Below are positions 38,201 to 54,300 of a stretch of 64,000 bases of DNA, in pieces; position 1 is the first letter of the stretch, and each line of letters starts with the position of its first letter. Source of the stretch: Sisyra terminalis (taxonomy: Eukaryota; Arthropoda; Insecta; Neuroptera; Sisyridae); contig OY292279.1 of assembly GCA_958496175.1 (NCBI GenBank), positions 7,192,001-7,256,000 of the forward strand, in the 5' to 3' direction. The translations under genes were made by a program, and so were the position numbers. The notes beneath the pieces were generated by a model that did not search any database, was not told where the DNA came from, and saw nothing but the letters and a program-made list of their open reading frames with translations.

Positions 38201-41200
38201 TAAAATTGCAGACTATTATATGTTGAATCGTCCTCAACATTTCTAAGTCAAAATATTTTATTTTTAAGGTATAGAAGGATGAAAAAACCCACCGGGAAGA
38301 TAAGGAATTGAACATCTATACGACAAATTTCGTCTGAAAATGGGTCATTTCAAGGGGGTGACTTTTCATTATGAGGTTTATTTCTCTCAACGGATTATGA
38401 ATTAAGGCCTTTAAGAGATGTATAATGTGAAAACATTTTATTCCTGTGGGTTACAGGGCAATCACAATTCCATATCAAAGTTTCAAAAAGGCCAAAAAGG
38501 ACAATTTTCAACCCTAAATAAAGGATATAAAGGAAAGTTTTATTCGCTGTAAAACTGCTGACTATTATATGTTGAATCGTCCTCAACATTTCTAAGCCAT
38601 AATATTTTATTTTTACGGGATAGAAGGATGAAAAAACCCACCGGGAAGTTATGGAATTGAACATCTATACGACAAATTTCGTCTGAAAATGGGTCAATTC
38701 AAGGGGGTGACTTTTCATTATGAGGTATATTTTTCTCAACGGATTATGAATTAAGGCCTTTAAGAGATGTATTATGTGAACAAAATTTATTCCTGTGGGT
38801 TACAGGGCAATCACAATTCCATTTCTAAGTTTCAAAAAGGACAATTTTCAACCCTAAATAAAGGATATAAAGGAAAGTTTTGTTCGCTGTAAAACTGCTG
38901 ACTAATATATGTTGAATCGTCCTCAACATTTCTAAGCCAAAATATTTTATTTTTAAGGGATAGAAGGATGAAAAAACCCACCGGGAAGTTAATGAATTGA
39001 ACATCTATACGACAAATTTCGTCTGAAAATGGGTCAATTCAAGGGGGTGACTTTTCATTATGAGGTGTATTTTTCTCAACGGATTATGAATTAAGGCCTT
39101 TTAGAGATGTATAATGTGAAAAAATTTTATTCCTGTGGGTTACAGGGCAATCACAATTCCATTTCAAAGTTTCAAAAAGGCCAAAAAGGACAATTTTCAA
39201 CCCAAAATAAAGGATATAAAGGAAAGTTTTATTCGCTGCAAAACTGCTGACTATTATATGTTGAATCGTCCTCAACATTTCTAAGCCAAAATATTTTATT
39301 TTTACGGGATAGAAAGATGAAAAAACCCACCGGGAAGTTAAGGAATTGAACATCTATACGACAAATTTCGTCTGAAAATGGATCATTTCAAGGGGGTGAC
39401 TTTTCATTATGAGGTATATTTTTCCTAACGGATTATGAATTAAGGCTTTCAAAAGATGTATAATGTGAAAAAATTTTATTCCTGTGGGTTACAGGGCAAT
39501 CACAATTCCATTTCAAATTTTCAAAAAGGCCAAAAAGGACAATTTTCAACCCTAAATAAAGGATATAAAGGAAAGTTTTATTCGCTGTAAAACTGCTATT
39601 ATATGTTGAATCGTCCTCAACATTTCTAAGCCAAAATATTTTATTTTTACGGGATAGAAGGATGAAAAAACCCCCCGGGAAGTTAAGGAATTGAACATCT
39701 ATACGACAAATTTCGTCTGAAAATGGGTCAATTCAAGGGGGTGACTTTTAATTATGAGGTGTATTTTTCTCAACGGATTATGAATTAAGGCCTTTAAGAG
39801 ATGTATAATGTGAAAAAATTTTATTCCTGTGGGTTACAGGGCAATCACAATTCCATTTCAAAGTTTCAAAAAGGCCAAAAAGGACAATTTTCAACCCAAA
39901 ATAAAGGATATAAAGGAAAGTTTTATTCGCTGTAAAACTGCTGACTATTATATGTTGAATCGTCCTCAACATTTCTAAGCCAAAATATTTTATTTTTACG
40001 GGATAGAAGGATGAAAAAACCCACCGGGAAGTTAAGGAATTGAACATCTATACGACAAATTTCGTCCGAAAATGGATCATTTCAAGGGGGTGACTTTTCA
40101 TTATGAGGTATATTTTTCTCAACCGATTATGAATTAAGGCTTTCAAAAGATGTATAATGTGAAAAAATTTTATTCCTGTGGGTTACAGGGCAATCTCAAT
40201 TCCATTTCAAATTTTCAAAAAGGCCAAAAAGGACAATTTTCAACCCTAAATAAAGGATATAAAGGAAAGTTTTATTCGCTGTAAAACTGCTGATTTATAT
40301 ATGTTGAATCGTCCTCAACATTTCTAAGCCAAAATATTTTATTTTTACGGGATAGAAGGATGAAAAAACCCACCGGGAAATTAAGGAATTGAACATCAAT
40401 ACGACAAATTTCGTCTGAAAATGGGTCAATTCAAGGGGGTGACTTTTCATTATGAGGTATATTTTTCTCAACGGATTATGAATTAAGGCCTTTAAGAGAT
40501 GTATTATGTGAACAAAATTTATTCCTGTGGGTTACAGGGCAATCACAATTCCATTTCAAAGTTTCAAAAAGGACAATTTTCAACCCTAAATAAAGGATAT
40601 AAAGGAAAGTTTTATTCGCTGTAAAACTGCTGACTATTATATGTTGAATCGTCCTCAACATTTCTAAGCCAAAATATTTTATTTTTAAGGGATAGAAGGA
40701 TGAAAAAACCCACCGGGAAGTTAATGAATTGAACATCTATACGACAAATTTCGTCTGAAAATGGGTCTATTCAAGGGGGTGACTTTTCATTATGAGGTGT
40801 ATTTTTCTCAACGGATTATGAATTAAGGCCTTTTAGAGATGTATAATGTGAAAAAATTTTATTCCTGTGGGTTACAGGGCAATCACAATTCCATTTCAAA
40901 GTTTCAAAAAGGCCAAAAAGGACAATTTTCAACCCAAAATAAAGGATATAAAGGAAAGTTTTATTCGCTGTAAAACTGCTGACTATTATATGTTGAATCG
41001 TCCTCAACATTTCTAAGCCAAAATATTTCATTTTTACGGGATAGAAGGATGAAAAAACCCACCGGGAAGTTAAGGAATTGAACATTTATACGACAAATTT
41101 CGTCTGAAAATGGATCATTTCTAGGGGGTGACTTTTCATTATGAGGTATATTTTTCTCAACCGATTATGAATTAAGGCTTTCAAAAGATGTATAATGTGA

Positions 41201-44200
41201 AAAAATTTTATTCCTGTGGGTTACAGGGCAATCACAATTATATTTCAAATTTTCAAAAAGGCCAAAAAGGACAATTTTCAACCCTAAATAAAGGATATAA
41301 AGGAAAGTTTTATTCGCTGTAAAACTGCTGATTTATATATGTTGAATCGTCTTCAACATTTCTAAGCCAAAATATTTTATTTTTACGGGATAGAAGGATG
41401 AAAAAACCCACCGGGAAGTTAAGGAATTGAACATCTATACGACAAATTTCGTCTGAAAATGGGTCAATTCAAGGGGGTGACTTTTCATTATGAGGTATAT
41501 TTTTCTCAACCGATTATGAATTAAGGCTTTCAAAAGATGTATAATGTGAAAAAATTTTATTCCTGTGGGTTACAGGGCAATCACAATTCCATTTCAAAGT
41601 TTCAAAAAGGCCAAAAAGGACAATTTTCAACCCTAAATAAAGAATATAAAGGAAAGTTTTATTCGCTGTAAAATTGCAGACTATTATATGTTGAATCGTC
41701 CTCAACATTTCTAAGTCAAAATATTTTATTTTTAAGGGATAGAAGGATGAAAAAACCCACCGGGAAGATAAGGAATTGAACATCTATACGACAAATTTCG
41801 TCTGAAAATGGGTCATTTCAAGGGGGTGACTTTTCATTATGAGGTTTATTTCTCTCAACGGATTATGAATTAAGGCCTTTAAGAGATGTATAATGTGAAA
41901 ACAATTTATTCCTGTGGGTTACAGGGCAATCACAATTCCATATCAAAGTTTCAAAAAGGCCAAAAAGGACAATTTTCAACCCTAAATAAAGGATATAAAG
42001 GAAAGTTTTATTCGCTGTAAAACTGCTGACTATTATATGTTGAATCGTCCTCAACATTTCTAAGCCATAATATTTTATTTTTACGGGATAGAAGGATGAA
42101 AAAACCCACCGGGAAGTTATGGAATTGAACATCTATACGACAAATTTCGTCTGAAAATGGGTCAATTCAAGGGGGTGACTTTTCATTATGAGGTATATTT
42201 TTCTCAACGGATTATGAATTAAGGCCTTTAAGAGATGTATTATGTGAACAAAATTTATTCCTGTGGGTTACAGGGCAATCACAATTCCATTTCTAAGTTT
42301 CAAAAAGGACAATTTTCAACCCTAAATAAAGGATATAAAGGAAAGTTTTGTTCGCTGTAAAACTGCTGACTATTATATGTTGAATCGTCCTCAACATTTC
42401 TAAGCCAAAATATTTTATTTTTAAGGGATAGAAGGATGAAAAAACCCACCGGGAAGTTAATGAATTGAACATCTATACGACAAATTTCGTCTGAAAATGG
42501 GTCAATTCAAGGGGGTGACTTTTCATTATGAGGTGTATTTTTCTCAACGGATTATGAATTAAGGCCTTTTAGAGATGTATAATGTGAAAAAATTTTATTC
42601 CTGTGGGTTACAGGGCAATCACAATTCCATTTCAAAGTTTCAAAAAGGCCAAAAAGGACAATTTTCAACCCAAAATAAAGGATATAAAGGAAAGTTTTAT
42701 TCGCTGTAAAACTGCTGACTATTATATGTTGAATCGTCCTCAACATTTCTAAGCCAAAATATTTTATTTTTACGGGATAGAAGGATGAAAAAACCCACCG
42801 GGAAGTTAAGGAATTGAACATCTATACGACAAATTTCGTCTGAAAATGGATCATTTCAAGGGGGTGACTTTTCATTATGAGGTATATTTTTCCTAACGGA
42901 TTATGAATTAAGGCTTTCAAAAGATGTATAATGTGAAAAAATTTTATTCCTGTGGGTTACAGGGCAATCACAATTCCATTTCAAATTTTCAAAAAGGCCA
43001 AAAAGGACAATTTTCAACCCTAAATAAAGGATATAAAGGAAAGTTTTATTCGCTGTAAAACTGCTATTATATGTTGAATCGTCCTCAACATTTCTAAGCC
43101 AAAATATTTTATTTTTACGGGATAGAAGGATGAAAAAACCCCCCGGGAAGTTAAGGAATTGAACATCTATACGACAAATTTCGTCTGAAAATGGGTCAAT
43201 TCAAGGGGGTGACTTTTAATTATGAGGTGTATTTTTCTCAACGGATTATGAATTAAGGCCTTTAAGAGATGTATAATGTGAAAAAATTTTATTCCTGTGG
43301 GTTACAGGGCAATCACAATTCCATTTCAAAGTTTCAAAAAGGCCAAAAAGGACAATTTTCAACCCAAAATAAAGGATATAAAGGAAAGTTTTATTCGCTG
43401 TAAAACTGCTGACTATTATATGTTGAATCGTCCTCAACATTTCTAAGCCAAAATATTTTATTTTTACGGGATAGAAGGATGAAAAAACCCACCGGGAAGT
43501 TAAGGAATTGAACATCTATACGACAAATTTCGTCCGAAAATGGATCATTTCAAGGGGGTGACTTTTCATTATGAGGTATATTTTTCTCAACCGATTATGA
43601 ATTAAGGCTTTCAAAAGATGTATAATGTGAAAAAATTTTATTCCTGTGGGTTACAGGGCAATCTCAATTCCATTTCAAATTTTCAAAAAGGCCAAAAAGG
43701 ACAATTTTCAACCCTAAATAAAGGATATAAAGGAAAGTTTTATTCGCTGTAAAACTGCTGATTTATATATGTTGAATCGTCCTCAACATTTCTAAGCCAA
43801 AATATTTTATTTTTACGGGATAGAAGGATGAAAAAACCCACCGGGAAATTAAGGAATTGAACATCAATACGACAAATTTCGTCTGAAAATGGGTCAATTC
43901 AAGGGGGTGACTTTTCATTATGAGGTATATTTTTCTCAACGGATTATGAATTAAGGCCTTTAAGAGATGTATTATGTGAACAAAATTTATTCCTGTGGGT
44001 TACAGGGCAATCACAATTCCATTTCAAAGTTTCAAAAAGGACAATTTTCAACCCTAAATAAAGGATATAAAGGAAAGTTTTATTCGCTGTAAAACTGCTG
44101 ACTATTATATGTTGAATCGTCCTCAACATTTCTAAGCCAAAATATTTTATTTTTAAGGGATAGAAGGATGAAAAAACCCACCGGGAAGTTAATGAATTGA

Positions 44201-45330
44201 ACATCTATACGACAAATTTCGTCTGAAAATGGGTCTATTCAAGGGGGTGACTTTTCATTATGAGGTGTATTTTTCTCAACGGATTATGAATTAAGGCCTT
44301 TTAGAGATGTATAATGTGAAAAAATTTTATTCCTGTGGGTTACAGGGCAATCACAATTCCATTTCAAAGTTTCAAAAAGGCCAAAAAGGACAATTTTCAA
44401 CCCAAAATAAAGGATATAAAGGAAAGTTTTATTCGCTGTAAAACTGCTGACTATTATATGTTGAATCGTCCTCAACATTTCTAAGCCAAAATATTTTATT
44501 TTTACGGGATAGAAGGATGAAAAAACCCACCGGGAAGTTAAGGAATTGAACATCTATACGACAAATTTCGTCTGAAAATGGATCATTTCAAGGGGGTGAC
44601 TTTTCATTATGAGGTATATTTTTCTCAACCGATTATGAATTAAGGCTTTCAAAAGATGTATAATGTGAAAAAACTTTATTCCTGTGGGTTACAGGGCAAT
44701 CACAATTCCATTTCAAATTTTCAAAAAGGCCAAAAAGGACAATTTTCAACCCTAAATAAAGGATATAAAGGAAAGTTTTATTCGCTGTAAAACTGCTGAT
44801 TTATATATGTTGAATCGTCCTCAACATTTCTAAGCCAAAATATTTTATTTTTACGGGATAGAAGGATGAAAAAACCCACCGGGAAGTTAAGGAATTGAAC
44901 ATCTATACGACAAATTTCGTCTGAAAATGGGTCAATTCAGAGGGGTGACTTTTCATTATGAGGTATATTTTTCCTAACGGATTATGAATTAAGGCTTTCA
45001 AAAGATGTATAATGTGAAAAAACTTTATTCCTGTGGGTTACAGGGCAATCACAATTCCATTTCAAATTTTCAAAAAGGCCAAAAAGGACAATTTTCAACC
45101 CTAAATAAAGGATATAAAGGAAAGTTTTATTCGCTGTAAAACTGCTGATTTATATATGTTGAATCGTCCTCAACATTTCTAAGCCAAAATATTTTATTTT
45201 TACGGGATAGAAGGATGAAAAAACCCACCGGGAAATTAAGGAATTGAACATCTATACGACAAATTTCGTCTGAAAATGGGTCAATTCAAGGGGGTGACTT
45301 TTCATTATGAGGTATATTTTTCTCAACGGA
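35285..45330 (+). repeat. Super-repeat block, 9- and 10-monomer units
   Basis: The same variant monomer (ORF with ..SITSRWV..KYYGLEM..) starts at 35,285, 38,395 and 41,863, spacings of 3,110 and 3,468 bp. These equal nine monomers with three 9-bp and one 4-bp deletions, and ten monomers with two 9-bp and one 4-bp deletions. The 345-bp variant recurs in step at about 36,485, 39,594 and 43,063. Confidence 0.85.
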
Positions 45331-48300
45331 TTATGAATTAAGGCCTTTAAGAGATGTATTATGTGAACAAAATTTATTCCTGTGGGTTACAGGGCAATCA
45401 CAATTCCATTTCAAAGTTTCAAAAAGGACAATTTTCAACCCTAAATAAAGGATATATAGGAAAGTTTTATTCGCTGTAAAACTGCTGACTATTATATGTT
45501 GAATCGTCCTCAACATTTCTAAGCCAAAATATTTTATTTTTAAGGGATAGAAGGATGAAAAAACCCACCGGGAAGTTAATGAATTGAACATCTATACGAC
45601 AAATTTCGTCTGAAAATGGGTCTATTCAAGGGGGTGACTTTTCATTATGAGGTGTATTTTTCTCAACGGATTATGAATTAAGGCCTTTTAGAGATGTATA
45701 ATGTGAAAAAATTTTATTCCTGTGGGTTACAGGGCAATCACAATTCCATTTCAAAGTTTCAAAAAGGCCAAAAAGGACAATTTTCAACCCAAAATAAAGG
45801 ATATAAAGGAAAGTTTTATTCGCTGTAAAACTGCTGACTATTATATGTTGAATCGTCCTCAACATTTCTAAGCCAAAATATTTTATTTTTACGGGATAGA
45901 AGGATGAAAAAACCCACCGGGAAGTTAAGGAATTGAACATCTATACGACAAATTTCGTCTGAAAATGGATCATTTCTAGGGGGTGACTTTTCATTATGAG
46001 GTATATTTTTCTCAACCGATTATGAATTAAGGCTTTCAAAAGATCTATAATGTGAAAAAACTTTATTCCTGTGGGTTACAGGGCAATCACAATTCCATTT
46101 CAAATTTTCAAAAAGGCCAAAAAGGACAATTTTCAACCCTAAATAAAGGATATAAAGGAAAGTTTTATTCGCTGTAAAACTGCTGATTTATATATGTTGA
46201 ATCGTCCTCAACATTTCTAAGCCAAAATATTTTATTTTTACGGGATAGAAGGATGAAAAAACCCACCGGGAAGTTAAGGAATTGAACATCTATACGACAA
46301 ATTTCGTCTGAAAATGGGTCAATTCAAGGGGGTGACTTTTCATTATAAGGTGTATTTTTCTCAACGGATTATGAATTAAGGCCTTTAAGAGATGTATAAT
46401 GTGAAAAAATTTTATTCCTGTGGGTTACAGGGCAATCACAATTCCATTTCAAATTTTCAAAAAGGCCAAAAAGGACAATTTTCAACCCAAAATAAAGGAT
46501 ATAAAGGAAAGTTTTATTCGCTGTAAAACTGCTGACTATTATATGTTGAATCGTCCTCAACATTTCTAAGCCAAAATATTTTATTTTTACGGGATAGAAG
46601 GATGAAAAAACCCACCGGGAAGTTAAGGAATTGAACATCTATACGACAAATTTCGCCCGAAAATGGATCATTTCAAGGGGGTGACTTTTCATTATGAGGT
46701 ATATTTTTCTCAACCGATTATGAATTAAGGCTTTCAAAAGATGTATAATGTGAAAAAATTTTATTCCTGTGGGTTACAGGGCAATCACAATTCCATTTCC
46801 AATTTTCAAAAAGGCCAAAAAGGACAATTTTCAACCCTAAATAAAGGATATAAAGGAAAGTTTTATTCGCTGTAAAACTGCTGATTTATATATGTTGAAT
46901 CGTCCTCAACATTTCTAAGCCAAAATATTTTATTTTTACGGGATAGAAGGATGAAAAAACCCACCGGGAAATTAAGGAATTGAACATCTATACGACAAAT
47001 TTCGTCTGAAAATGGGTCAATTCAAGGGGGTGACTTTTCATTATGAGGTATATTTTTCTCAACGGATTATGAATTAAGGCCTTTAAGAGATGTATTATGT
47101 GAACAAAATTTATTCCTGTGGGTTACAGGGCAATCACAATTCCATTTCAAAGTTTCAAAAAGGACAATTTTCAACCCTAAATAAAGGATATATAGGAAAG
47201 TTTTATTCGCTGTAAAACTGCTGACTATTATATGTTGAATCGTCCTCAACATTTCTAAGCCAAAATATTTTATTTTTAAGGGATAGAAGGATGAAAAAAC
47301 CCACCGGGAAGTTAATGAATTGAACATCTATACGACAAATTTCGTCTGAAAATGGGTCAATTCAAGGGGGTGACTTTTCATTATGAGGTGTATTTTTCTC
47401 AACGGATTATGAATTAAGGCCTTTTAGAGATGTATAATGTGAAAAAATTTTATTCCTGTGGGTTACAGGGCAATCACAATTCCATTTCAAAGTTTAAAAA
47501 AGGCCAAAAAGGACAATTTTCAACCCAAAGTAAAGGATATAAAGGAAAGTTTTATTCGCTGTAAAACTGCTGACTATTATATGTTGAATCGTCCTCAAAA
47601 TTTCTAAGCCAAAATATTTTATTTTTACGGGATAGAAGGATGAAAAAACCCACCGGGAAGTTAAGGAATTGAACATCTATACGACAAATTTCGACTGAAA
47701 ATGGATCATTTCAAGGGGGTGACTTTTCATTATGAGGTATATTTTTCTCAACCGATTATGAATTAAGGCTTTCAAAAGATCTATAATGTGAAAAAACTTT
47801 ATTCCTGTGGGTTACAGGGCAATCACAATTCCATTTCAAATTTTCAAAAAGGCCAAAAAGGACAATTTTCAACCCTAAATAAAGGATATAAAGGAAAGTT
47901 TTATTCGCTGTAAAACTACTGATTTATATATGTTGAATCGTCCTCAACATTTCTAAGCCAAAATATTTTATTTTTACGGGATAGAAGGATGAAAAAACCC
48001 ACCGGGAAGTTAAGGAATTGAACATCTATACGACAAATTTCGTCTGAAAATGGGTCAATTCAAGGGGGTGACTTTTCATTATAAGGTGTATTTTTCTCAA
48101 CGGATTATGAATTAAGGCCTTTAAGAGATGTATAATGTGAAAAAATTTTATTCCTGTGGGTTACAGGGCAATCACAATTCCATTTCAAATTTTCAAAAAG
48201 GCCAAAAAGGACAATTTTCAACCCTAAATAAAGGATATAAAGGAAAGTTTTATTCGCTGTAAAACTGCTATTATATGTTGAATCGTCCTCAACATTTCTA

Positions 48301-51300
48301 AGCCAAAATATTTTATTTTTACGGGATAGAAGGATGAAAAAAACCCCCGGGAAGTTAAGGAATTGAACATCTATACGACAAATTTCGTCTGAAAATGGGT
48401 CAATTCAAGGGGGTGACTTTTCATTATGAGGTGTATTTTTCTCAACGGATTATGAATTAAGGCCTTTAAGAGATGTATAATGTGAAAAAATTTTATTCCT
48501 GTGGGTTACAGGGCAATCACAATTCCATTTCAAAGTTTCAAAAAGGCCAAAAAGGACAATTTTCAACCCAAAATAAAGGATATAAAGGAAAGTTTTATTC
48601 GCTGTAAAACTGCTGACTATTATATGTTGAATCGTCCTCAACATTTCTAAGCCAAAATATTTTATTTTTACGGGATAGAAGGATGAAAAAACCCACCGGG
48701 AAGTTAAGGAATTGAACATCTATACGACAAATTTCGCCCGAAAATGGATCATTTCAAGGGGGTGACTTTTCATTATGAGGTATATTTTTCTCAACCGATT
48801 ATGAATTAAGGCTTTCAAAAGATGTATAATGTGAAAAAATTTTATTCCTGTGGGTTACAGGGCAATCACAATTCCATTTCCAATTTTCAAAAAGGCCAAA
48901 AAGGACAATTTTCAACCCTAAATAAAGGATATTAAGGAAAGTTTTATTCGCTGTAAAACTGCTGATTTATATATGTTGAATCGTCCTCAACATTTCTAAG
49001 CCAAAATATTTTATTTTTACGGGATAGAAGGATGAAAAAACCCACCGGGAAATTAAGGAATTGAACATCTATACGACAAATTTCGTCTGAAAATGGGTCA
49101 ATTCAAGGGGGTGACTTTTCATTATGAGGTATATTTTTCTCAACGGATTATGAATTAAGGCCTTTAAGAGATGTATAATGTGAACAAAATTTATTCCTGT
49201 GGGTTACAGGGCAATCACAATTCCATTTCAAAGTTTCAAAAAGGACAATTTTCAACCCTAAATAAAGGATATATAGGAAAGTTTTATTCGCTGTAAAACT
49301 GCTGACTATTATATGTTGAATCGTCCTCAACATTTCTAAGCCAAAATATTTTATTTTTAAGGGATAGAAGGATGAAAAAACCCACCGGGAAGTTAATGAA
49401 TTGAACATCTATACGACAAATTTCGTCTGAAAATGGGTCTATTCAAGGGGGTGACTTTTCATTATGAGGTGTATTTTTCTCAACGGATTATGAATTAAGG
49501 CCTTTTAGAGATGTATAATGTGAAAAAATTTTATTCCTGTGGGTTACAGGGCAATCACAATTCCATTTCAAAGTTTCAAAAAGGCCAAAAAGGACAATTT
49601 TCAACCCAAAATAAAGGATATAAAGGAAAGTTTTCTTCGCTGTAAAACTGCTGACTATTATATGTTGAATCGTCCTCAACATTTCTAAGCCAAAATATTT
49701 TATTTTTACGGGATAGAAGGATGAAAAAACCCACCGGGAAGTTAAGGAATTGAACATCTATACGACAAATTTCGTCTGAAAATGGATCATTTCTAGGGGG
49801 TGACTTTTCATTATGAGGTATATTTTTCTCAACCGATTATGAATTAAGGCTTTCAAAAGATGTATAATGTGAAAAAACTTTATTCCTGTGGGTTACAGGG
49901 CAATCACAATTCCATTTCAAATTTTCAAAAAGGCCAAAAAGGACAATTTTCAACCCTAAATAAAGGATATAAAGGAAAGTTTTATTCGCTGTAAAACTAC
50001 TGATTTATATATGTTGAATCGTCCTCAACATTTCTAAGCCAAAATATTTTATTTTTACGGGATAGAAGGATGAACAAACCCACCGGGAAGTTAAGGAATT
50101 GAACATCTATACGACAAATTTCGTCTGAAAATGGGTCAATTCAAGGGGGTGACTTTTCATTATAAGGTGTATTTTTCTCAACGGATTATGAATTAAGGCC
50201 TTTAAGAGATGTATAATGTGAAAAAATTTTATTCCTGTGGGTTACAGGGCAATCACAATTCCATTTCAAATTTTCAAAAAGGCCAAAAAGGACAATTTTC
50301 AACCCTAAATAAAGGATATAAAGGAAAGTTTTATTCGCTGTAAAACTGCTGATTTATATATGTTGAATCGTCCTCAACATTTCTAAGCCAAAATATTTTA
50401 TTTTTACGGGATAGAAGGATGAAAAAACCCACCGGGAAGTTAAGGAATTGAACATCTATACGACAAATTTCGTCTGAAAATGGGTCAATTCAGGGGGGTG
50501 ACTTTTCATTATGAGGTATATTTTTCCTAACGGATTATGAATTAAGGCTTTCAAAAGATGTATAATGTGAAAAAACTTTATTCCTGTGGGTTACAGGGCA
50601 ATCACAATTCCATTTCAAATTTTCAAAAAGGCCAAAAAGGACAATTTTCAACCCTAAATAAAGGATATAAAGGAAAGTTTTATTCGCTGTAAAACTGCTG
50701 ATTTATATATGTTGAATCGTCCTCAACATTTCTAAGCCAAAATATTTTATTTTTACGGGATAGAAGGATGAAAAAACCCACCGGGAAATTAAGGAATTGA
50801 ACATCAATACGACAAATTTCGTCTGAAAATGGGTCAATTCAAGGGGGTGACTTTTCATTATGAGGTATATTTTTCTCAACGGATTATGAATTAAGGCCTT
50901 TAAGAGATGTATTATGTGAACAAAATTTATTCCTGTGGGTTACAGGGCAATCACAATTCCATTTCAAAGTTTCAAAAAGGACAATTTTCAACCCTAAATA
51001 AAGGATATAAAGGAAAGTTTTATTCGCTGTAAAACTGCTGACTATTATATGTTGAATCGTCCTCAACATTTCTAAGCCAAAATATTTTATTTTTAAGGGA
51101 TAGAAGGATGAAAAAACCCACCGGGAAGTTAATGAATTGAACATCTATACGACAAATTTCGTCTGAAAATGGGTCTATTCAAGGGGGTGACTTTTCATTA
51201 TGAGGTGTATTTTTCTCAACGGATTATGAATTAAGGCCTTTTAGAGATGTATAATGTGAAAAAATTTTATTCCTGTGGGTTACAGGGCAATCACAATTCC

Positions 51301-54300
51301 ATTTCAAAGTTTCAAAAAGGCCAAAAAGGACAATTTTCAACCCAAAATAAAGGATATAAAGGAAAGTTTTATTCGCTGTAAAACTGCTGACTATTATATG
51401 TTGAATCGTCCTCAACATTTCTAAGCCAAAATATTTTATTTTTACGGGATAGAAGGATGAAAAAACCCACCGGGAAGTTAAGGAATTGAACATCTATACG
51501 ACAAATTTCGTCTGAAAATGGATCATTTCAAGGGGGTGACTTTTCATTATGAGGTATATTTTTCTCAACCGATTATGAATTAAGGCTTTCAAAAGATGTA
51601 TAATGTGAAAAAACTTTATTCCTGTGGGTTACAGGGCAATCACAATTCCATTTCAAATTTTCAAAAAGGCCAAAAAGGACAATTTTCAACCCTAAATAAA
51701 GGATATAAAGGAAAGTTTTATTCGCTGTAAAACTGCTGATTTATATATGTTGAATCGTCCTCAACATTTCTAAGCCAAAATATTTTATTTTTACGGGATA
51801 GAAGGATGAAAAAACCCACCGGGAAGTTAAGGAATTGAACATCTATACGACAAATTTCGTCTGAAAATGGGTCAATTCAGAGGGGTGACTTTTCATTATG
51901 AGGTATATTTTTCCTAACGGATTATGAATTAAGGCTTTCAAAAGATGTATAATGTGAAAAAACTTTATTCCTGTGGGTTACAGGGCAATCACAATTCCAT
52001 TTCAAATTTTCAAAAAGGCCAAAAAGGACAATTTTCAACCCTAAATAAAGGATATAAAGGAAAGTTTTATTCGCTGTAAAACTGCTGATTTATATATGTT
52101 GAATCGTCCTCAACATTTCTAAGCCAAAATATTTTATTTTTACGGGATAGAAGGATGAAAAAACCCACCGGGAAATTAAGGAATTGAACATCTATACGAC
52201 AAATTTCGTCTGAAAATGGGTCAATTCAAGGGGGTGACTTTTCATTATGAGGTATATTTTTCTCAACGGATTATGAATTAAGGCCTTTAAGAGATGTATT
52301 ATGTGAACAAAATTTATTCCTGTGGGTTACAGGGCAATCACAATTCCATTTCAAAGTTTCAAAAAGGACAATTTTCAACCCTAAATAAAGGATATATAGG
52401 AAAGTTTTATTCGCTGTAAAACTGCTGACTATTATATGTTGAATCGTCCTCAACATTTCTAAGCCAAAATATTTTATTTTTAAGGGATAGAAGGATGAAA
52501 AAACCCACCGGGAAGTTAATGAATTGAACATCTATACGACAAATTTCGTCTGAAAATGGGTCATTTCAAGGGGGTGACTTTTCATTATGAGGTGTATTTT
52601 TCTCAACGGATTATGAATTAAGGCCTTTTAGAGATGTATAATGTGAAAAAATTTTATTCCTGTGGGTTACAGGGCAATCACAATTCCATTTCAAAGTTTC
52701 AAAAAGGCCAAAAAGGACAATTTTCAACCCAAAATAAAGGATATAAAGGAAAGTTTTATTCGCTGTAAAACTGCTGACTATTATATGTTGAATCGTCCTC
52801 AACATTTCTAAGCCAAAATATTTTATTTTTACGGGATAGAAGGATGAAAAAACCCACCGGAAGTTAAGGAATTGAACATCTATACGACAAATTTCGTCTG
52901 AAAATGGATCATTTCTAGGGGGTGACTTTTCATTATGAGGTATATTTTTCTCAACCGATTATGAATTAAGGCTTTCAAAAGATGTATAATGTGAAAAAAC
53001 TTTATTCCTGTGGGTTACAGGGCAATCACAATTCCATTTCAAATTTTCAAAAAGGCCAAAAAGGACAATTTTCAACCCTAAATAAAGGATATAAAGGAAA
53101 GTTTTATTCGCTGTAAAACTACTGATTTATATATGTTGAATCGTCCTCAACATTTCTAAGCCAAAATATTTTATTTTTACGGGATAGAAGGATGAACAAA
53201 CCCACCGGGAAGTTAAGGAATTGAACATCTATACGACAAATTTCGTCTGAAAATGGGTCAATTCAAGGGGGTGACTTTTCATTATAAGGTGTATTTTTCT
53301 CAACGGATTATGAATTAAGGCCTTTAAGAGATGTATAATGTGAAAAAATTTTATTCCTGTGGGTTACAGGGCAATCACAATTCCATTTCAAATTTTCAAA
53401 AAGGCCAAAAAGGACAATTTTCAACCCTAAATAAAGGATATAAAGGAAAGTTTTATTCGCTGTAAAACTGCTGATTTATATATGTTGAATCGTCCTCAAC
53501 ATTTCTAAGCCAAAATATTTTATTTTTACGGGATAGAAGGATGAAAAAACCCACCGGGAAGTTAAGGAATTGAACATCTATACGACAAATTTCGTCTGAA
53601 AATGGGTCAATTCAGGGGGGTGACTTTTCATTATGAGGTATATTTTTCCTAACGGATTATGAATTAAGGCTTTCAAAAGATGTATAATGTGAAAAAACTT
53701 TATTCCTGTGGGTTACAGGGCAATCACAATTCCATTTCAAATTTTCAAAAAGGCCAAAAAGGACAATTTTCAACCCTAAATAAAGGATATAAAGGAAAGT
53801 TTTATTCGCTGTAAAACTGCTGATTTATATATGTTGAATCGTCCTCAACATTTCTAAGCCAAAATATTTTATTTTTACGGGATAGAAGGATGAAAAAACC
53901 CACCGGGAAATTAAGGAATTGAACATCAATACGACAAATTTCGTCTGAAAATGGGTCAATTCAAGGGGGTGACTTTTCATTATGAGGTATATTTTTCTCA
54001 ACGGATTATGAATTAAGGCCTTTAAGAGATGTATTATGTGAACAAAATTTATTCCTGTGGGTTACAGGGCAATCACAATTCCATTTCAAAGTTTCAAAAA
54101 GGACAATTTTCAACCCTAAATAAAGGATATAAAGGAAAGTTTTATTCGCTGTAAAACTGCTGACTATTATATGTTGAATCGTCCTCAACATTTCTAAGCC
54201 AAAATATTTTATTTTTAAGGGATAGAAGGATGAAAAAACCCACCGGGAAGTTAATGAATTGAACATCTATACGACAAATTTCGTCTGAAAATGGGTCTAT

